Positions 12,227 to 23,687 of a stretch of 64,000 nucleotides of DNA are shown piece after piece (positions within the stretch are counted from its first letter, which is position 1; every line of letters begins with the position of its first letter). Position numbers and translations under genes: made by a program. Origin of the DNA: Sequoia sempervirens (Eukaryota > Streptophyta > Pinopsida > Cupressales > Cupressaceae); contig VDFB02321319.1 in the NCBI GenBank assembly GCA_007258455.2, positions 173,461 through 237,460 on the forward strand, given 5' to 3'. The notes beneath the pieces are model-generated. The model worked only from the letters and a program-made list of their open reading frames with translations. It had not been told where the DNA came from and made no database searches.

Positions 12227-12326
12227 NNNNNNNNNNNNNNNNNNNNNNNNNNNNNNNNNNNNNNNNNNNNNNNNNNNNNNNNNNNNNNNNNNNNNNNNNN
12301 NNNNNNNNNNNNNNNNNNNNNNNNNN
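12227..12326. other. Assembly gap of 100 N
   Basis: Exactly 100 N, the conventional placeholder for a gap of unknown size. To its left is Copia RNase H on the plus strand; to its right is Gypsy gag on the minus strand. The two sides are unrelated, so order and orientation across this point are not established by the sequence. Confidence 0.99.
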
Positions 12327-12695
12327 ACACACGTGTTGTGGTCTTTCCCGAACCATCAAAGTATGGAAAGCTAAGCTTACCAATTTTCCTCCTTAGATTA
12401 TTGTAATGGTCACTATTACCCCTGTTGGGAAAATGCCTCATTCTTAGGTCCATGTAGTCTCTTAGGGACATATCTGTTTGCAATCCTCCATCTATCCAAT
12501 CTTGGTGGAATTGATCTTGTAAATCTACCAGTGTAGGTTCATTGCCTTCTTGATGTTCCACTCTAGGTGGGAAATTAGGTATCATGGGTCTAGAATTGGT
12601 TGTAGGAACACGATGATTCGGAGTTCTATTGTTAATTGAATTGTCTTCATTTTCATCGTTGCCTCCATTATTGCCACCTTGGTTGTTATTATTAT
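12327..12695 (-). pseudogene. Gypsy element G1, gag fragment downstream of the first insertion
   Basis: On the minus strand the frame reads an Asn/Gly-rich linker (QHNNNNNNQGGNNGG), then a gag N-terminal segment with MSLRDYMDLRMRHFPNRGN and LSFPYFDGSGKTTTRV, running into the gap. The segment is close to that of G4 at 39198-39416 (SLRDYIDLRMRHMPNRGN). The upstream part of the same gag is at 19040-19277, separated by the unit at 12701-19034. This is a Ty3/Gypsy gag fragment, not an intact gene. Confidence 0.8.
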
Positions 12696-13135
12696 TGTTA
12701 TGTTGGCGTTTAAATTCGCACCTCTGGAATGCGTATTTGAAACGGACAGCTATGCACAGATAAACTGCTCTTCAAATTAGGAGGGGAAGCTCCCTCTTGC
12801 TGATGGTGTTGAAAGAAAGTAAACTAAAACTAAGTTGCCTATCTTTTTTATCAGCTTAGAGCACAAGGTTTATTAAACACAAATGCCGCAGCTGAGATTT
12901 TTTGTTTTAAAACTTCAACTACGACTAACTTAAACTAAAGACGTTTCTGGCTTCTCAAGTAATAACAGAGCAAGAGAAGCTACAAATTAACAAGGTAGAT
13001 TTCACGTAAATACCAATAATCTCTTCTAACTAACACCTGCTAATAATTTCCATCGTAAGTTGAGATAAAGACTATGTGCTAGAACATGATAACGGAAATT
13101 CTGAGATTTTAACAAGGGCAAAAGAGGCTCATGAT

Positions 13136-13141
13136 TTTATT
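13136..13141 (-). terminator. AATAAA polyadenylation signal of the family A unit
   Basis: On the minus strand gagtaataaaatcatg contains AATAAA about 255 bases after the TATA box. In an LTR this spacing fits the U3/R/U5 plan, with transcription starting after the TATA box and ending in R shortly after the signal. Supporting evidence only; no transcript end can be seen. Confidence 0.5.
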
Positions 13142-13393
13142 ACTCAAATCTCTAGAACAAAGCTCACTTCTAACATGCCCGAACAAAAAATTGCAACTAA
13201 AGCAGGGCCTGTACCCTTGCTCGCCAAATAATAGAAAAACAGCAATCACACTAACTCCCTTTGGTTACAAAGAGGCTCAACAATTTGCTATCACAACACA
13301 ATTGAACAATACTTGAGTAAATAGGAAGGCTACCAATAGGCTCACTGCTTTTGTTCTCATCACACGCTAAAGAAACTAAATGAGCAAAGGCTC

Positions 13394-13404
13394 TTATTTA
13401 TAGC
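13394..13404 (-). promoter_or_regulatory. TATA box of the family A unit, downstream of its ORF
   Basis: The minus-strand sequence gctataaataagag lies 239 bases after the ORF stop at 13643 and about 690 bases before the unit's 3' end. Its place after the ORF puts the ORF in U3 rather than in an internal region. The same order is seen in the family B units (TATA 165 bases after the stop). Confidence 0.6.
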
Positions 13405-13642
13405 GAAGCAGAGGAGTAGGGAACCCTAAAATCTCCTTGCTTTCACAATCTAGGGCTTGCTCAGCAAGCAAGCTTTATTACTAAATCTAGAAAGAAGATA
13501 ACATCTAAAACCCTAAGAAAGCATAAAAAGTGGGAAATGCCAACTCATACATTTTATCCTCTTTCTATCCTCAAAGAATGGATAAGATTTATTCCAAGAA
13601 TAGAAAGAAAGCGAGAAAGAAAGCTTCTGGAAGAAAGCTGCT

Positions 13643-14236
13643 TTAAAGCTCGATCACATCCGCTAGGAAGTTAGAGATTGTGTCCCGGTTCGGTGCATCT
13701 ATGCCATCAACAGCAAAGCACCGCTTTTCAAGAATATCTTCAGCATCTGCAATAGATCTCAAGAAATCTTCGACCTCATTGGCGGCTTTTTCGAACTTTG
13801 CCGACATCATGGAAGTGTGACTTGGCAAAGTCTTATGTTTTTCTTTCATTCACTTCAGTACAATCTTCTTGTTGTATTTTTCTTTATGCATCTCCCATAT
13901 CCTTTCACATTCACCCTTTGAGATAGTAACACTTTCAGGCCATGGGGGAATGGAAAAACACTTCTCGATCATATCAGGCTTTAGACTGCAAATTAATCTT
14001 CCATCAGCTAACTGGATCTCCCTAGTAGCCGGGTTGTAATGCTTAATGCAAGCAATTACGAACTCAAGGCTCTGAACTGATATAGGAATTGACGCTGCTG
14101 CGAGGAGTTCAGAATGTCCTAGGTTCTTGATTGAGGTGTTGCCTGCTCTCTCCAAGGCGTATAGATCAAACACCGGCTTGATATGATGCAAGTCTGTCTC
14201 AGCGGTTTTGATGTAATCGTGATAAAGAGCTGATTT
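13643..14236 (-). pseudogene. U3-located ORF of family A, interrupted
   Basis: An open frame runs from the insertion point at 14236 to 13853, meets a TGA at 13850-13852, and continues in the same frame to 13643. The first part has ELLAAASIPISVQSLEFVI and HYNPATREIQLADGRLICSL, which parallels the B1 protein (GLYAAAGFPPAIQCSELMM, YYEKDHRSIMSLDGQVLANL) in spacing and many residues. The C-terminal part (ANEVEDFLRSIADAEDILEKR) parallels the B1 C-terminus (QEVEAILGRFVEFAAREK). It looks like a shortened relative lacking the middle of the B1 protein. The N-terminus is cut off by the plus-strand LTR starting at 14237. Function unknown. Confidence 0.6.
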
Positions 14237-16452
14237 TGTAATGTCCCCAATTTAGCCCTACACTCTTCGTTTGGATTTAGCCTATTTCCGGAAACTCGTA
14301 GGCTAAAGCTGAAATGAAAATTAGGGTTTCCACTTTCAGAGGAGGTTTTGAGGTCTTGCATGCGAGAGTTTCTAACGCATGTCTGGTAAAGCTTTTTGGG
14401 TTTTTGGAGAGCTTCGCAATGAGGTAACATGCATGACAGGATATTGACTTGCGTTCTCGGCTGCTTTTTGGAGGCTTGCATTTTGGAGTTTTCTAGTTTG
14501 GCTTTTGGATTCCTTTTGAGTTTTTAGAGAGTTTCGCGATGGTGTGACATGCAACTGAATCAAATGACTTTTCCGAACTTACTATTTTTAGTAAGTTGCG
14601 ACGGCTACTCAAAATGTGGAGAAAATGAGTTTGGAACAACTTACTATTTTTAGCAGTATGCTATTTTTAATAAGTACTATTTCTGGCAGTGCTAATTTTA
14701 GCAGCAATTCAGTGCAATGGCTATTTCTGGCAGGTCAGCTTGAGCAGTGGTCTCCAACATTTGAGGTGATTATTTTGGCAAGTTTGATATTTGATGAAAA
14801 ATAATGTTTTTAGTGGAAAATATTTGGCTAAGGCATGGAGGACAATTTGGAGAGATAAGTGATTTTTATAATGTTTATTAATTAAACATTTTTGGAGGCC
14901 TTATTTGATGAATTAATATTTAAGTGAAATATGTGCTAAGGCAAAAGGGGACGCCTAGCTTGGAGACATTTGAGTTTAATTAAATATTTCACTTAAATCT
15001 TTTAGTGAAATATTTGCAAGTTATAGAATATTTCACTTAAGTCTATCTTGGATGCCTTTTGGTGATATATTTGCATTTTATTAAATTATATTTCCACATA
15101 TGGGTTGGAAATGAAATGCAAATGAAATTTGGAGAAAAGGTGAAAAGTGAATTTCATTTAGGCACCCTAATTGGAGGGAAAAGAAGATTTGAATTTGGAG
15201 ACAAAAAAAGTTATAAATAAGAGACTTGGCCTTCAATTGGATTATCTATTGTTGCTTATCATATTGTTATGCTGCTGAAATGCTTTCAGAGCTTACTTCG
15301 AGGAATGCATGCCTCCTAGTTCCTTCTCTTGGTTTCGTGCTTGAAAGATAGCACCTAGCTAAGTTTTCAGAGACTGCTTCTCATCCAGACTAGCAAACAG
15401 AGCATCAAGGTTGAAGATTTTAGAGATTTGTGAGTTTTTGCATTTGCTGATTAGGGTTTTGCTGAAATAGAAATCTGCTCATAAGTCCATGCACGATTTT
15501 TTGGTGGTTCTGGGTATTGGCCCTATGCTTTAGTCTACCTTGGGCGCCCCTCCTTGCAAGTTTTCAGATTTTTTAGAGGTGTCTTGGATTTTATCTTGCT
15601 AGTAGAAAATTTCTGGAGGTCGTACCTTCTTTGAGGTTGCATTGGAAAGCGTGCATAAATAAATCACTGCTATTTGGAGGAGTTTCTTGGCTTGGTCTTG
15701 GTTGTTCAACTCCTAGCTCTCATTTGCATTCAGTTCCACATCATTCGGAGGTGTTTTGACGAAGTTATGAGCATTTTGGTGATTCTAGGGCTTGCTGGTA
15801 TGAATTTTCTGATTGCTGCAATTTTATATCAGACCTGATATTTTAGTCCCTTTTGCTATATTTCATATGTTGGATAGCTTGTACTTGTTTGGAGTTCATT
15901 TCCTAACATTTTGGAGATCATTGGTTATCTATATCTCATTGTATTTGCAGATTGTTCATCATATTGTAACGCTGAATCAGTAGTACTGATCAGCTCTTTT
16001 ACTTTCTGCACTTTACATTTTGTATCCCCACTTTAGTGGAAGAGGATGGCTATGCCACCTAGTTTACTTTCAGTTTAATCACTTTCATTCCCACGGTTGT
16101 GGATGAGACTAGCCCTTGCTCAGTCTACATTGTATTTGCTTTCTGTTTCTCCGCCATATGATAGCGCCTTTCCCACTTCGGGTTAGGAATGCACATGCTT
16201 GGCGTTGAGATTGTTTTACTTGCATAGCATCATTGTTAATAGAATCTCCGCCATATGGTAGCGCCTTTCCCACCTCGGGTTAGGAGTGCACATGCTTGGC
16301 GTTGAGTTTACTTTCCAGTACTGCATTCTTTACTAGTGATACTCCGCCATATGGTAGCTTCTTACCTAGCTTGGGTCGGAAAGCACATTCTTGGCGTTGA
16401 GGCTCTTTCCTTCAGTTGCTGGTTTTGATTTGAGCTAACCCTAACGGGTACT
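14237..16452 (+). mobile_element. Plus-strand LTR inserted into the family A ORF
   Basis: It starts tgtaatgtcccc directly inside the minus-strand ORF. It contains CTATTTTTAG palindromes near 14580 and 14642, two cttcgcgatg-like phrases (about 14420 and 14535) with nearby catgca, and a TATA box (ttataaataagag) near 15212. Three repeats of about 97 bp lie near its 3' side. Shortly after, tggtgctgttg (about 16456) resembles a CpG-decayed tRNA-Asp primer site of Athila-like Gypsy elements. The right boundary was not resolved: no clear CA end plus gattt target duplication was found, so 16452 is an estimate. Confidence 0.5.
16147..16410 (+). repeat. Three tandem copies of an about 97-bp unit
   Basis: The phrase ccgccatatg(a/g)tagc recurs at 16151, 16248 and 16344, each followed by a cttggcgttgag phrase. 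Spacings are 97 and 96 bases. The first two copies are very similar and the third is more diverged. The array lies in the 3' part of the plus-strand LTR. No coding role is evident. Confidence 0.75.
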
Positions 16453-17419
16453 TTGGTGCTGTTGTGATCATCTCCAAGTTTGAAAAAATTGGTTCGGTTC
16501 ATTATAGATTCGGTCTTGAAAACATTGGGAGTGTACTTTTCAGAAAACTTGAAGAATGACTCAAACTCGCCTTGGTTCCGACAAGTTTTGAGTGATTTCT
16601 ATTTTAGAATGCTGATTTTCTTGCTCCAACGGACAAATTTTGAGAAATTTTTGAGATATGGGTTTTGCTCGAATTTCGATGCAAGACAACCCAGATCGTC
16701 CGCTTTTGAAAATTTTGAATTTTGCCTAAAAAGCAACAAACCCTAATTTCTTCAATTTTCCCAAAAAAGCTGGCACCTAGGTTTTGTTCAGAACAAGATT
16801 AGAAATGGACCCAGTTGACTAGATTTGCAAAACCCTGACGGTTGATCGAAAAAGTAGCCAACCCTAGGTTTTGAAACTTTCTTGAAAAAAAAAAACTGTG
16901 ATATGGGTTTTCTTCAGAAGACTGATTGGAAAGGACCCAAATGGTTTAAATTTGAATGCACTGAAGTTTTTATTGACATGCAAAATAAAAGCACTTGCTA
17001 CAACTTGATGAAGTTCTTAAAAAATTCTTCAGAAGATTGAGACAAAAAGACCCAGATGACTGAAAAATGGAATGCCTTGGCCTTCTCCTTGAAAAACTTG
17101 ATCTTCTGGATGAAAAAGCTGAAAAAGCAAGGGTTTATGATTGTTGATTTGAAAAAACTGATGCAAAACCAGCAACTATGGATTCTTGAATCACAAAAAT
17201 TCTTCAAACTTGCTACTCCAACTTTCTCCTCTGGATGATACCTACAAAAATAATGAAAATAACATGAAAGAGAGGTGTTAAATAGACTTAGGGTTTTGTT
17301 TTTGATTTGCTTTCTTTTGCTTTTATTTTTCAAAACCCTAAACCTCAGCTTCATTGAACTTGGACGCCTCTTTTTCCTTGTGATTTTGAAACTTCTTTGA
17401 AAATCTTGGAAAATTTTCT

Positions 17420-18450
17420 AAGGCATGAGAAGTTGGGCGCCCTTCTTCACCAGGGGCGCCCACTTCACCCAGTGTTAGCCAAATTTTTGACATTTTCAAC
17501 TTTTCTTCATTTTGACCTCCAACTTTGCCTCTGATTTCCTGTTTGCAGATTGATCCGACAGGCGAGCTGAAGGTTTCACTACAGAGCCTGACTGATTCTG
17601 AGAAAGATGTTCTGGAGGGACCTCTGGCGAAAGACTTCATCTTGACCTCTGAATTCATGGGAGCCTTTTCCTTCCAAGGGCGACCATTTTACCCAGAGTT
17701 AGCCATTTTCATGATCTTCAAATTTCTTCATTAGCTAAGCCATTTTCATGATCTTCAAATTTCTTCATTAGCTACTCTTCTACAGACAATCTCGTCGAAT
17801 CTGGAGCTCTGGGTGTTGGATTGACTGGCGGTTATGCTCATCGCGAAGCTATCGAGATATGAGGAAGGGTCTTCTGAGACGATCTCTGTGAAATAATGAA
17901 CTTTAGAGCTTCAAAAGTTTGGGCGCCCATTTTGGCTGGGGGCACCCATGTTCACCAGACTTAGCTTATTTTCCACCTTTTTGTGTTTGCTTCTGAACTT
18001 TGAAATTCAACTCTCGCCAGACCCTCTGTTCGGTGCTTCAGATCTGGCGACTACGACCTCTGATTGACGTGCGGAGTATCTCGTTGGAAAACTGGATCAA
18101 TCGTGAAGAGATCGTGTTAGACACTCGCCTGCAAATTCATCTGATAGAGACCTTGAAAACTTGGGTGCCCTTCTTCCCCAGGGGTGCCCACTTCACCCAG
18201 ACTTAGTCAATTTTTGATATTTTCTCATTTTCTCCTTCTGACATCAGTCTGAAATCTCCCTGTTCAGCTTTGAATTCCGGATGACTGGATCGCCTGATGA
18301 CTGCGCCGTTGAATTCGTTGCGGAGCTGATAGAGAACTGAGCAAGTTTGACTAGAGACACAAACCCTAATTTTGACATTTGATGCCCTAAAAAGATGGGC
18401 GCCTTTCTTCACCTGGGGCACCCAAAGTCACTAGTGTTAGAAAATTTTAT
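17420..18450 (-). repeat. Diverged tandem repeat of about 240 bp with GGGCGCCC cores
   Basis: A core of the form gggcgccc..ttcacca..ggggcgccc..cttag recurs near 17427, 17667, 17920, 18163 and 18397, at spacings of about 240, 253, 243 and 234 bases. The copies are clearly diverged. Each core is itself a near-palindrome. The array lies in the upstream (U3-like) non-coding part of the family A unit. A 37-base local duplication (ccattttcatgatcttcaaa-type) lies at about 17701-17773. Confidence 0.65.
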
Positions 18451-19039
18451 CATTTTTCAACTTCCTCTTCGTTCTCCATGCTGGTTAATCATCTCGCCTT
18501 CTGTTGAAAGCTCTGAATGCTAAATCTGACGCCTGGCAGCTGACTGACCTCCATTAATGACCTCAGAGTTCCTGGTATGCTTCTGAAAAAGTAGAATAGA
18601 CCCAGTAGGGAAAAACTGATCTTTTTTAGATTCTAACTGCGCCAGCCTAATATAGACATATTTTTAGCCAATCAAAATCAGTTCGGAACATGTCGGACCA
18701 ACTTTCTATTTTTAGAAACTTTCTATTTTTAGAAAGTTTTGCCAGTATCCATTTCTAAAGAAACCCAAAAAAACCCAGAAAACATTACTAATTTTAGAAA
18801 ATTTCTAAAAATAGCAGTTTTCCTAAAATTTTGGGATGAAAAACCAAGATCTGGGTTTTGTAGATTAAGCTGCTCTGAGCAGACCCAGATCGTCGGATTT
18901 TGACAATTTTATGTTTTAACCCCTCATGCAAGACATGCACACCCAAATTTTGACCTTTTTGACTGTTTTAACAAGACTTTTACTCATTTCTTAAAAATAT
19001 CTAAGTGTGACAAAAATTTTAATTTTGGGGTACATGTTA

Positions 19040-19277
19040 TTTGTATTTACCATGGTTTGAGTCAACATGTCCAATAATTGTGTCATTCCCTAATGAGTGG
19101 TTCGTTGTTCCGCCATGAATTGATCCATACGATTTGTAATATCTCCTCTATCCCCCATGTTTCTGCCTCTTTGTTCACTATTCAAAGATTTGAGACTGTT
19201 AGGGCTGTTATTTAATGATGATCCTTTGTGGATGCCCAAGATATTGGAGGTTGTTTCGCCTTCCGTGGCCTGTGCAG
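19040..19277 (-). pseudogene. Gypsy element G1, gag N-terminus between two insertions
   Basis: On the minus strand the frame carries MGDRGDITNRMDQFMAEQRT, then after a TAG, GMTQLLDMLTQTMVNTNN, which joins across the 12701-19034 insertion to QHNNNNNNQGG at 12695. G4 has the equivalent start (MGERGDDQRGEALLNGFLAE). The fragment shows that both large units landed in one gag gene, about 240 bases apart. Confidence 0.8.
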
Positions 19278-20209
19278 GTTCCTGTTGACGTGGTTTTTGT
19301 GACCGCACCAAACAGCAGAACAAAAATAGTTTGGGGCTACTCTGTTCTCTCTTGATCAAAGTATTCCGTGCGCTAAGATTGCGAGAAAGTTCGCACGTTC
19401 AACTCCAAGGTTCCTTAAGTGCGAATAGACCCAATTTGGTTGATGTGTATTGCTGTGTTCTTATGAGGGGACTTACGCAATTGTTCAGACTTCTTACAGT
19501 TAGCAGCTAATGTATGATTTTGAAGGGGATTCTCACGTGTATGATTTGGCAATGTGGTACGTTTTCCTAAGACTAATCAGAAATATGCGGAAAGTAAAAG
19601 AGTATAGGGCCTAAGAAACTTGTACTCTATTCTAAATGCAAGATATGTGGGATTCAGTTTCGGCAGACTTCAACCAAATTTCACCTAGCCTCACGTCAGA
19701 CAGCTTCAGCAAAATCAGTGCAATCTTCAAGGGGATAGCAAAAGATGTTCAAGTTATAATTTAACATACATATACCATCAAAACGACGCATATAAGTATG
19801 TAAACCACAACCGAAGTTAAACTCAAGATAATGTCCAGTTGACCACGCAAGGCGAACTTATCATCAACAAGTCGCTAGTGGTATGGAATGAAAGAAGCTA
19901 CCTCAACAAAATACCACACATCAAAGTAAACTACTTGCATGAAATTAAGCTACTTGGATACAAAAGGAAGAAGAGACCTTGCTAGCTATTCATGACAAGA
20001 CGAATTCCACCATCAATGAAAAGATCTATTATCATGAAAAGTATTACACAACAATCTCTACAAAAGTTTTCAAAGGGAAAACTTTCTTCTCCAAACTATG
20101 CAAAAATGCTCTACTCTATAGTCTCTAGCTCTAATGCAAAATGTCCAATCTCTCCTCTAATGTCTACTGTCTAATGATCTAATGTATTACAAATGAGGGG
20201 GACTCCCCC

Positions 20210-20218
20210 TTTATATAG
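20210..20218 (-). promoter_or_regulatory. TATA box of B1, downstream of the ORF
   Basis: The minus-strand sequence ctatataaaggggga lies 165 bases after the ORF stop. B2 has tctataaaaggggc at the same distance from its own stop (37489). Conservation of sequence and spacing supports a real LTR promoter that drives transcription away from the ORF, into the U5-like tail. Confidence 0.75.
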
Positions 20219-20382
20219 CTAGCCAAGTCCCAAAAGACGGCTAGGGTTACAATCAATAGAGTGGCCAAAATCGTGCCACCTCAGCCCTAACCCTAAAAAC
20301 TGCCAGAATAGGGAGTCGTACATTAAATGAATCAAAGATTCCCACTCACTCCCAAAATAGTAAATGTAATAAATGCCCATAT

Positions 20383-23300
20383 TCAGTCTTCTAGAAGATC
20401 CTCGTCCAGTAGTGCGTTCCCATTTGCCTTCTCTCTGGCTGCAAACTCAACAAATCTGCCAAGTATAGCCTCAACCTCTTGAACTGAAATGGGTGGAATG
20501 CAATCTAACTGAAACTCTAACACTGTGACTGAATGCTCATGCCTTGCACAAGACTTTCTCCAAGCAACTAAGGAATCCTGCATGTTCTGGATCAAGGTGG
20601 AGAAAGTAGAAGTATTCTCGAAATCATCCTGTACGAAGGTCTTAACATCTGAAAAGAAAGGCACCAGCCTACCCCTCAAATTATCAACATTCACCTCCTC
20701 TGGATTCAACCGACTAGCAAATATGGCCTAGAAAGTATTCTGAACTCCATCAATGATATTGGCCATAGCACTCTAGCTGAATCCGCCTGTGCAGCGTCGA
20801 AGAAACCACGCCCCATGATCGCTGAAGAATACCATCTAGAGAAATCATATCTGTCATTCTCCTGAATGACACCTCCATCGATCAACAATCGCAATGGAAC
20901 ATGCCTCAATACCTCAAGACACTAAATAACCTTACTCTGGTAGACAGAAGCATTGCCCCAAGCATGATCAATTGCCTCCATCCGTGCCAAAATGCTAGAG
21001 GCCTGCTGAAAAGCAAAAGCAAGGTCCTCCATAAACTTTTTTGTCTCGACACGAACTCCCGTGACCCACTTATCTGCCTCCTATGCCATCTTTCCTAACT
21101 CCACCAAGCCACTGATGGACTCTCTGGGTATCTCTGCTGGAGGCTCTATTACTGGAATATCCTGCCCTCGAGAACAAGACAACTGCTGTACATATCCAAC
21201 TAAGGCCTTGTGTTCTCGTTTCAACTTCTTATACTTCCCTTATTTTTTGAATAATCTGTCTTTGAGGGCGAGGTAGGAGTTATCACACTCCTCCACAATC
21301 TAAGCACCAGTGGGGCGTCCTAAATCCAAAGTTGTGAACACATAATTCTCAGGCACTGCATCATTTCAGTCACACTCAACTCGTGGCACAGCAACGTGAA
21401 GAGTACGGGAACCATCCTCTTCAGTGGAGATCTTCGAAAACTTTCTTGCTTTCTTCTTCTGTGGAGGTGCACTGATCCTGTTCAAAAATTCCTCCATCTC
21501 AACTGCTGGATCAAGCTCCTCACTGGGGCTTCTTCTCATTCTATCCTTAAGCCAATCGGGCACATCATACTGTATATCAAAGGGTTGTTGTTCATGTGCC
21601 TCTACTTCTCTAATTTGCTCTACCTCTACATCATTCTGGTGAGGCTCATCATCCTCAAGTGGCTGAGTGTCACCTGACACTATATCATCATCTTTGTTCA
21701 TGGCCGCCTCTAACTCCTGCTGAAACTGAGGGTCAGTAATAGTCCCCTCATCATCCTGCTGATCAATCCTAGTAGGTGCGTTGACGCTCTGGCCAACCGA
21801 CTCTCTCCGTGGAGGCTGAATATCATCCTGTACTGCTGGCACCTGATTCAGTGTATTCCTCTGATCAGCAAACAAAGAGACCTCCTGTATACTTGGAGAA
21901 CGTGTCTCCAATGGTGATGCAACTGTGACTCGTGGAGGTTCTGGCTGAGTGGGCTCCTGTCGAACTATCTCTTTCTTTCTGGGCTCTGGACCTCGTGTAA
22001 TCTGTTTCTTCCTGCCAGTGGTGGGCGTCCTGTGATCTCCCATCAAATTGTAAGTCAAAGCAATTGACCTACTCTTCAACCTGTTTACCCGTCTATCAAC
22101 CCATGCTCTAGTGAATGTCAAGACCGGGATAGAAAGTGTATCCAAATCTGCAATCTCAGGTTCCGACCAATCCAGAGGTGGAAGTGGTGTATCTCTAACT
22201 GCTGCATAATCCAGATGGACAACATCCATATCCTCGTTCACCTGGTCTGGAACCGGAACCACTTCGCACTCCCTGATCAAAGTAATAGGCAACCGAGAAA
22301 ACATCCTTTTCCTTATCTCAATCTCATCAACTGCATCAGCCCAATAATCCTCAATGGTGGCCTTATGTTTAAACTCGTCTGACAGTACCCATTTGATGTT
22401 ATGATGTGGGTCGTAGTGCTGTCGGCTAGTGTGGTATGAGAAATGATAAAATTGAAGTTCACTTTCAGCCTCTCTAGCTGCCTGTATTGAAGGACACACC
22501 TCATCCGAGTTGCCCATGACAACTGGAAATTCTATTCCTCCCTTCTTCTTCTTCTTTTGGATTTTATCAAAGGCAAGCAATTGCATAGATATCTCTAGCA
22601 TTAAAACTCTATCTGTTGGGTATTTAGGCAGCCTATATGGGTACGAAGAAAAACCTTGCAGCCTAATATAAGAAAATTTCGGAAACTGTATGAACCAGCA
22701 CCCATACCTTTCAATCAACTCCTGAGCTTCCCTCGAGATTCTGTGTTGTAATCGCTCCTGAAGCAATCTCGTGATGTACATGGTGAAGGAATCGTTGACA
22801 CGCTTGTAGTGAGTTGTGCTCGCCAAATGCAACTGCGTACAAGCATCATATATTTTGAACTGATGGGAGCCACAACCGACAGGCTCCTTGTAGGAAATCC
22901 CTCTGTACTTCGTCATCCGTGCCAACATATAGATAATATAAGAGCTCATGTAAAATGTCTTCGTTCTCCTCAAGCTCAGGAGCTGCTCATGCAAGTTATC
23001 ACTTATCATCTCGGCCCAATTGACATAATCCTTCCCTTCCAGCACGAGGTTGATGTAGTAAAACATCCAAGGCTCAAAAATGAATGACTGTGCACAACCT
23101 CCAACCCTGCTCAGCATCATGATGAGATCACAATACTCCTGCTTCAAATCCTCCGCTATGATCTGCTTTGGCAACTTTGCACGAGAAGGCTTGGGAGTGC
23201 TCATCCAATGAGTGTTAATTGTTTCCGTGCATCTCTCGAAAGCAGAAGCATACATCCGCTCAGCTCGTTCTCTGGATTTGTAAACCATGTGCCTGTGCAC

Positions 23301-23687
23301 CGGGATCCCGAAAGCTTCACCAATGGCTGCCGGAGTAAGATTTGCTAGTACTTGGCCATCAAGTGACATGATTGATCGATGATCCTTCTCATAGTAATTG
23401 GCGCACTCCATCATCAGCTCCGAGCATTGAATGGCTGGCGGGAAACCAGCCGCTGCATATAACCCACTTAGAACAATATTATGTGAAGTGGTCGAAGGCC
23501 GATGACTCCCAATTCCTAGCATTCTGCTTTTGAAGGCCTCCAGGTTGACGGAGCCCAGGTTGGTGTCTGTCAACTTGCCCAACTTTGAAATGAATTTTGA
23601 CTCCGGCATGAATGTCTTACTCAGCTTCTTGATCACAGCTTGTCTGGATGCACCATTGTCCTTTCCATTCGTCCTTGCCTTAGCCAT
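20383..23687 (-). pseudogene. U3-located long ORF of family B, unrecognised protein, 3' third broken
   Basis: ATG at 23687 opens 773 uninterrupted codons to a TGA at 21366; a splice-acceptor-like tgtttgtag sits directly before the ATG. The N-terminus is basic, then comes a segment with GLYAAAGFPPAIQCSELMM and a layout (D-G-x-V-L-x-N-L-T ... A-F-G-I-P) faintly like plant mobile/aminotransferase-like domains. The middle is helical and rich in Tyr/Arg, followed by an acidic, Pro/Gln-rich linker. Beyond the TGA the homology continues (coiled-coil KKLKREHKALVGYVQQL, then DDFENTSTFSTLIQNMQDSL) but with TAG, TAA, TAG, TAG, a frameshift and another TAG. Ancestral length was about 1,100 codons. No catalytic motif, zinc knuckle or RT is seen. 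Function unknown. Confidence 0.75.

Larger units (their letters stand above)
12701..19034 (-). mobile_element. Giant solo-LTR-like unit, family A, carrying an ORF (6.3 kb)
   Basis: On the minus strand the unit starts TGTACCCC at 19034 and ends CGCCAACA at 12701. It is flanked by perfect 5-bp duplications (plus strand tgtta at 12696-12700 and 19035-19039), splitting the G1 gag. In element orientation it holds about 2.5 kb of non-coding sequence with about 240-bp repeats, an ORF (interrupted by a further insertion at 14237), then a TATA box, an AATAAA signal and a U5-like tail. There is only one copy of each terminus and no protease, RT, integrase or second LTR. This is the signature of a solo LTR whose U3 includes the ORF. 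A non-autonomous element with LTR-like ends is the alternative. Confidence 0.75.

Noticed and set aside
11589..12585. Open frames on both strands that read across the N run at 12227-12326
   Set aside because: The translation through N is meaningless. Only the parts on either side were used: Copia RNase H on the left and Gypsy gag on the right.
16480..18421. Several 60-118 codon ORFs on both strands
   Set aside because: They lie in the 240-bp repeats and the U3-like region of family A, without family features or matching ORFs in the repeat copies.
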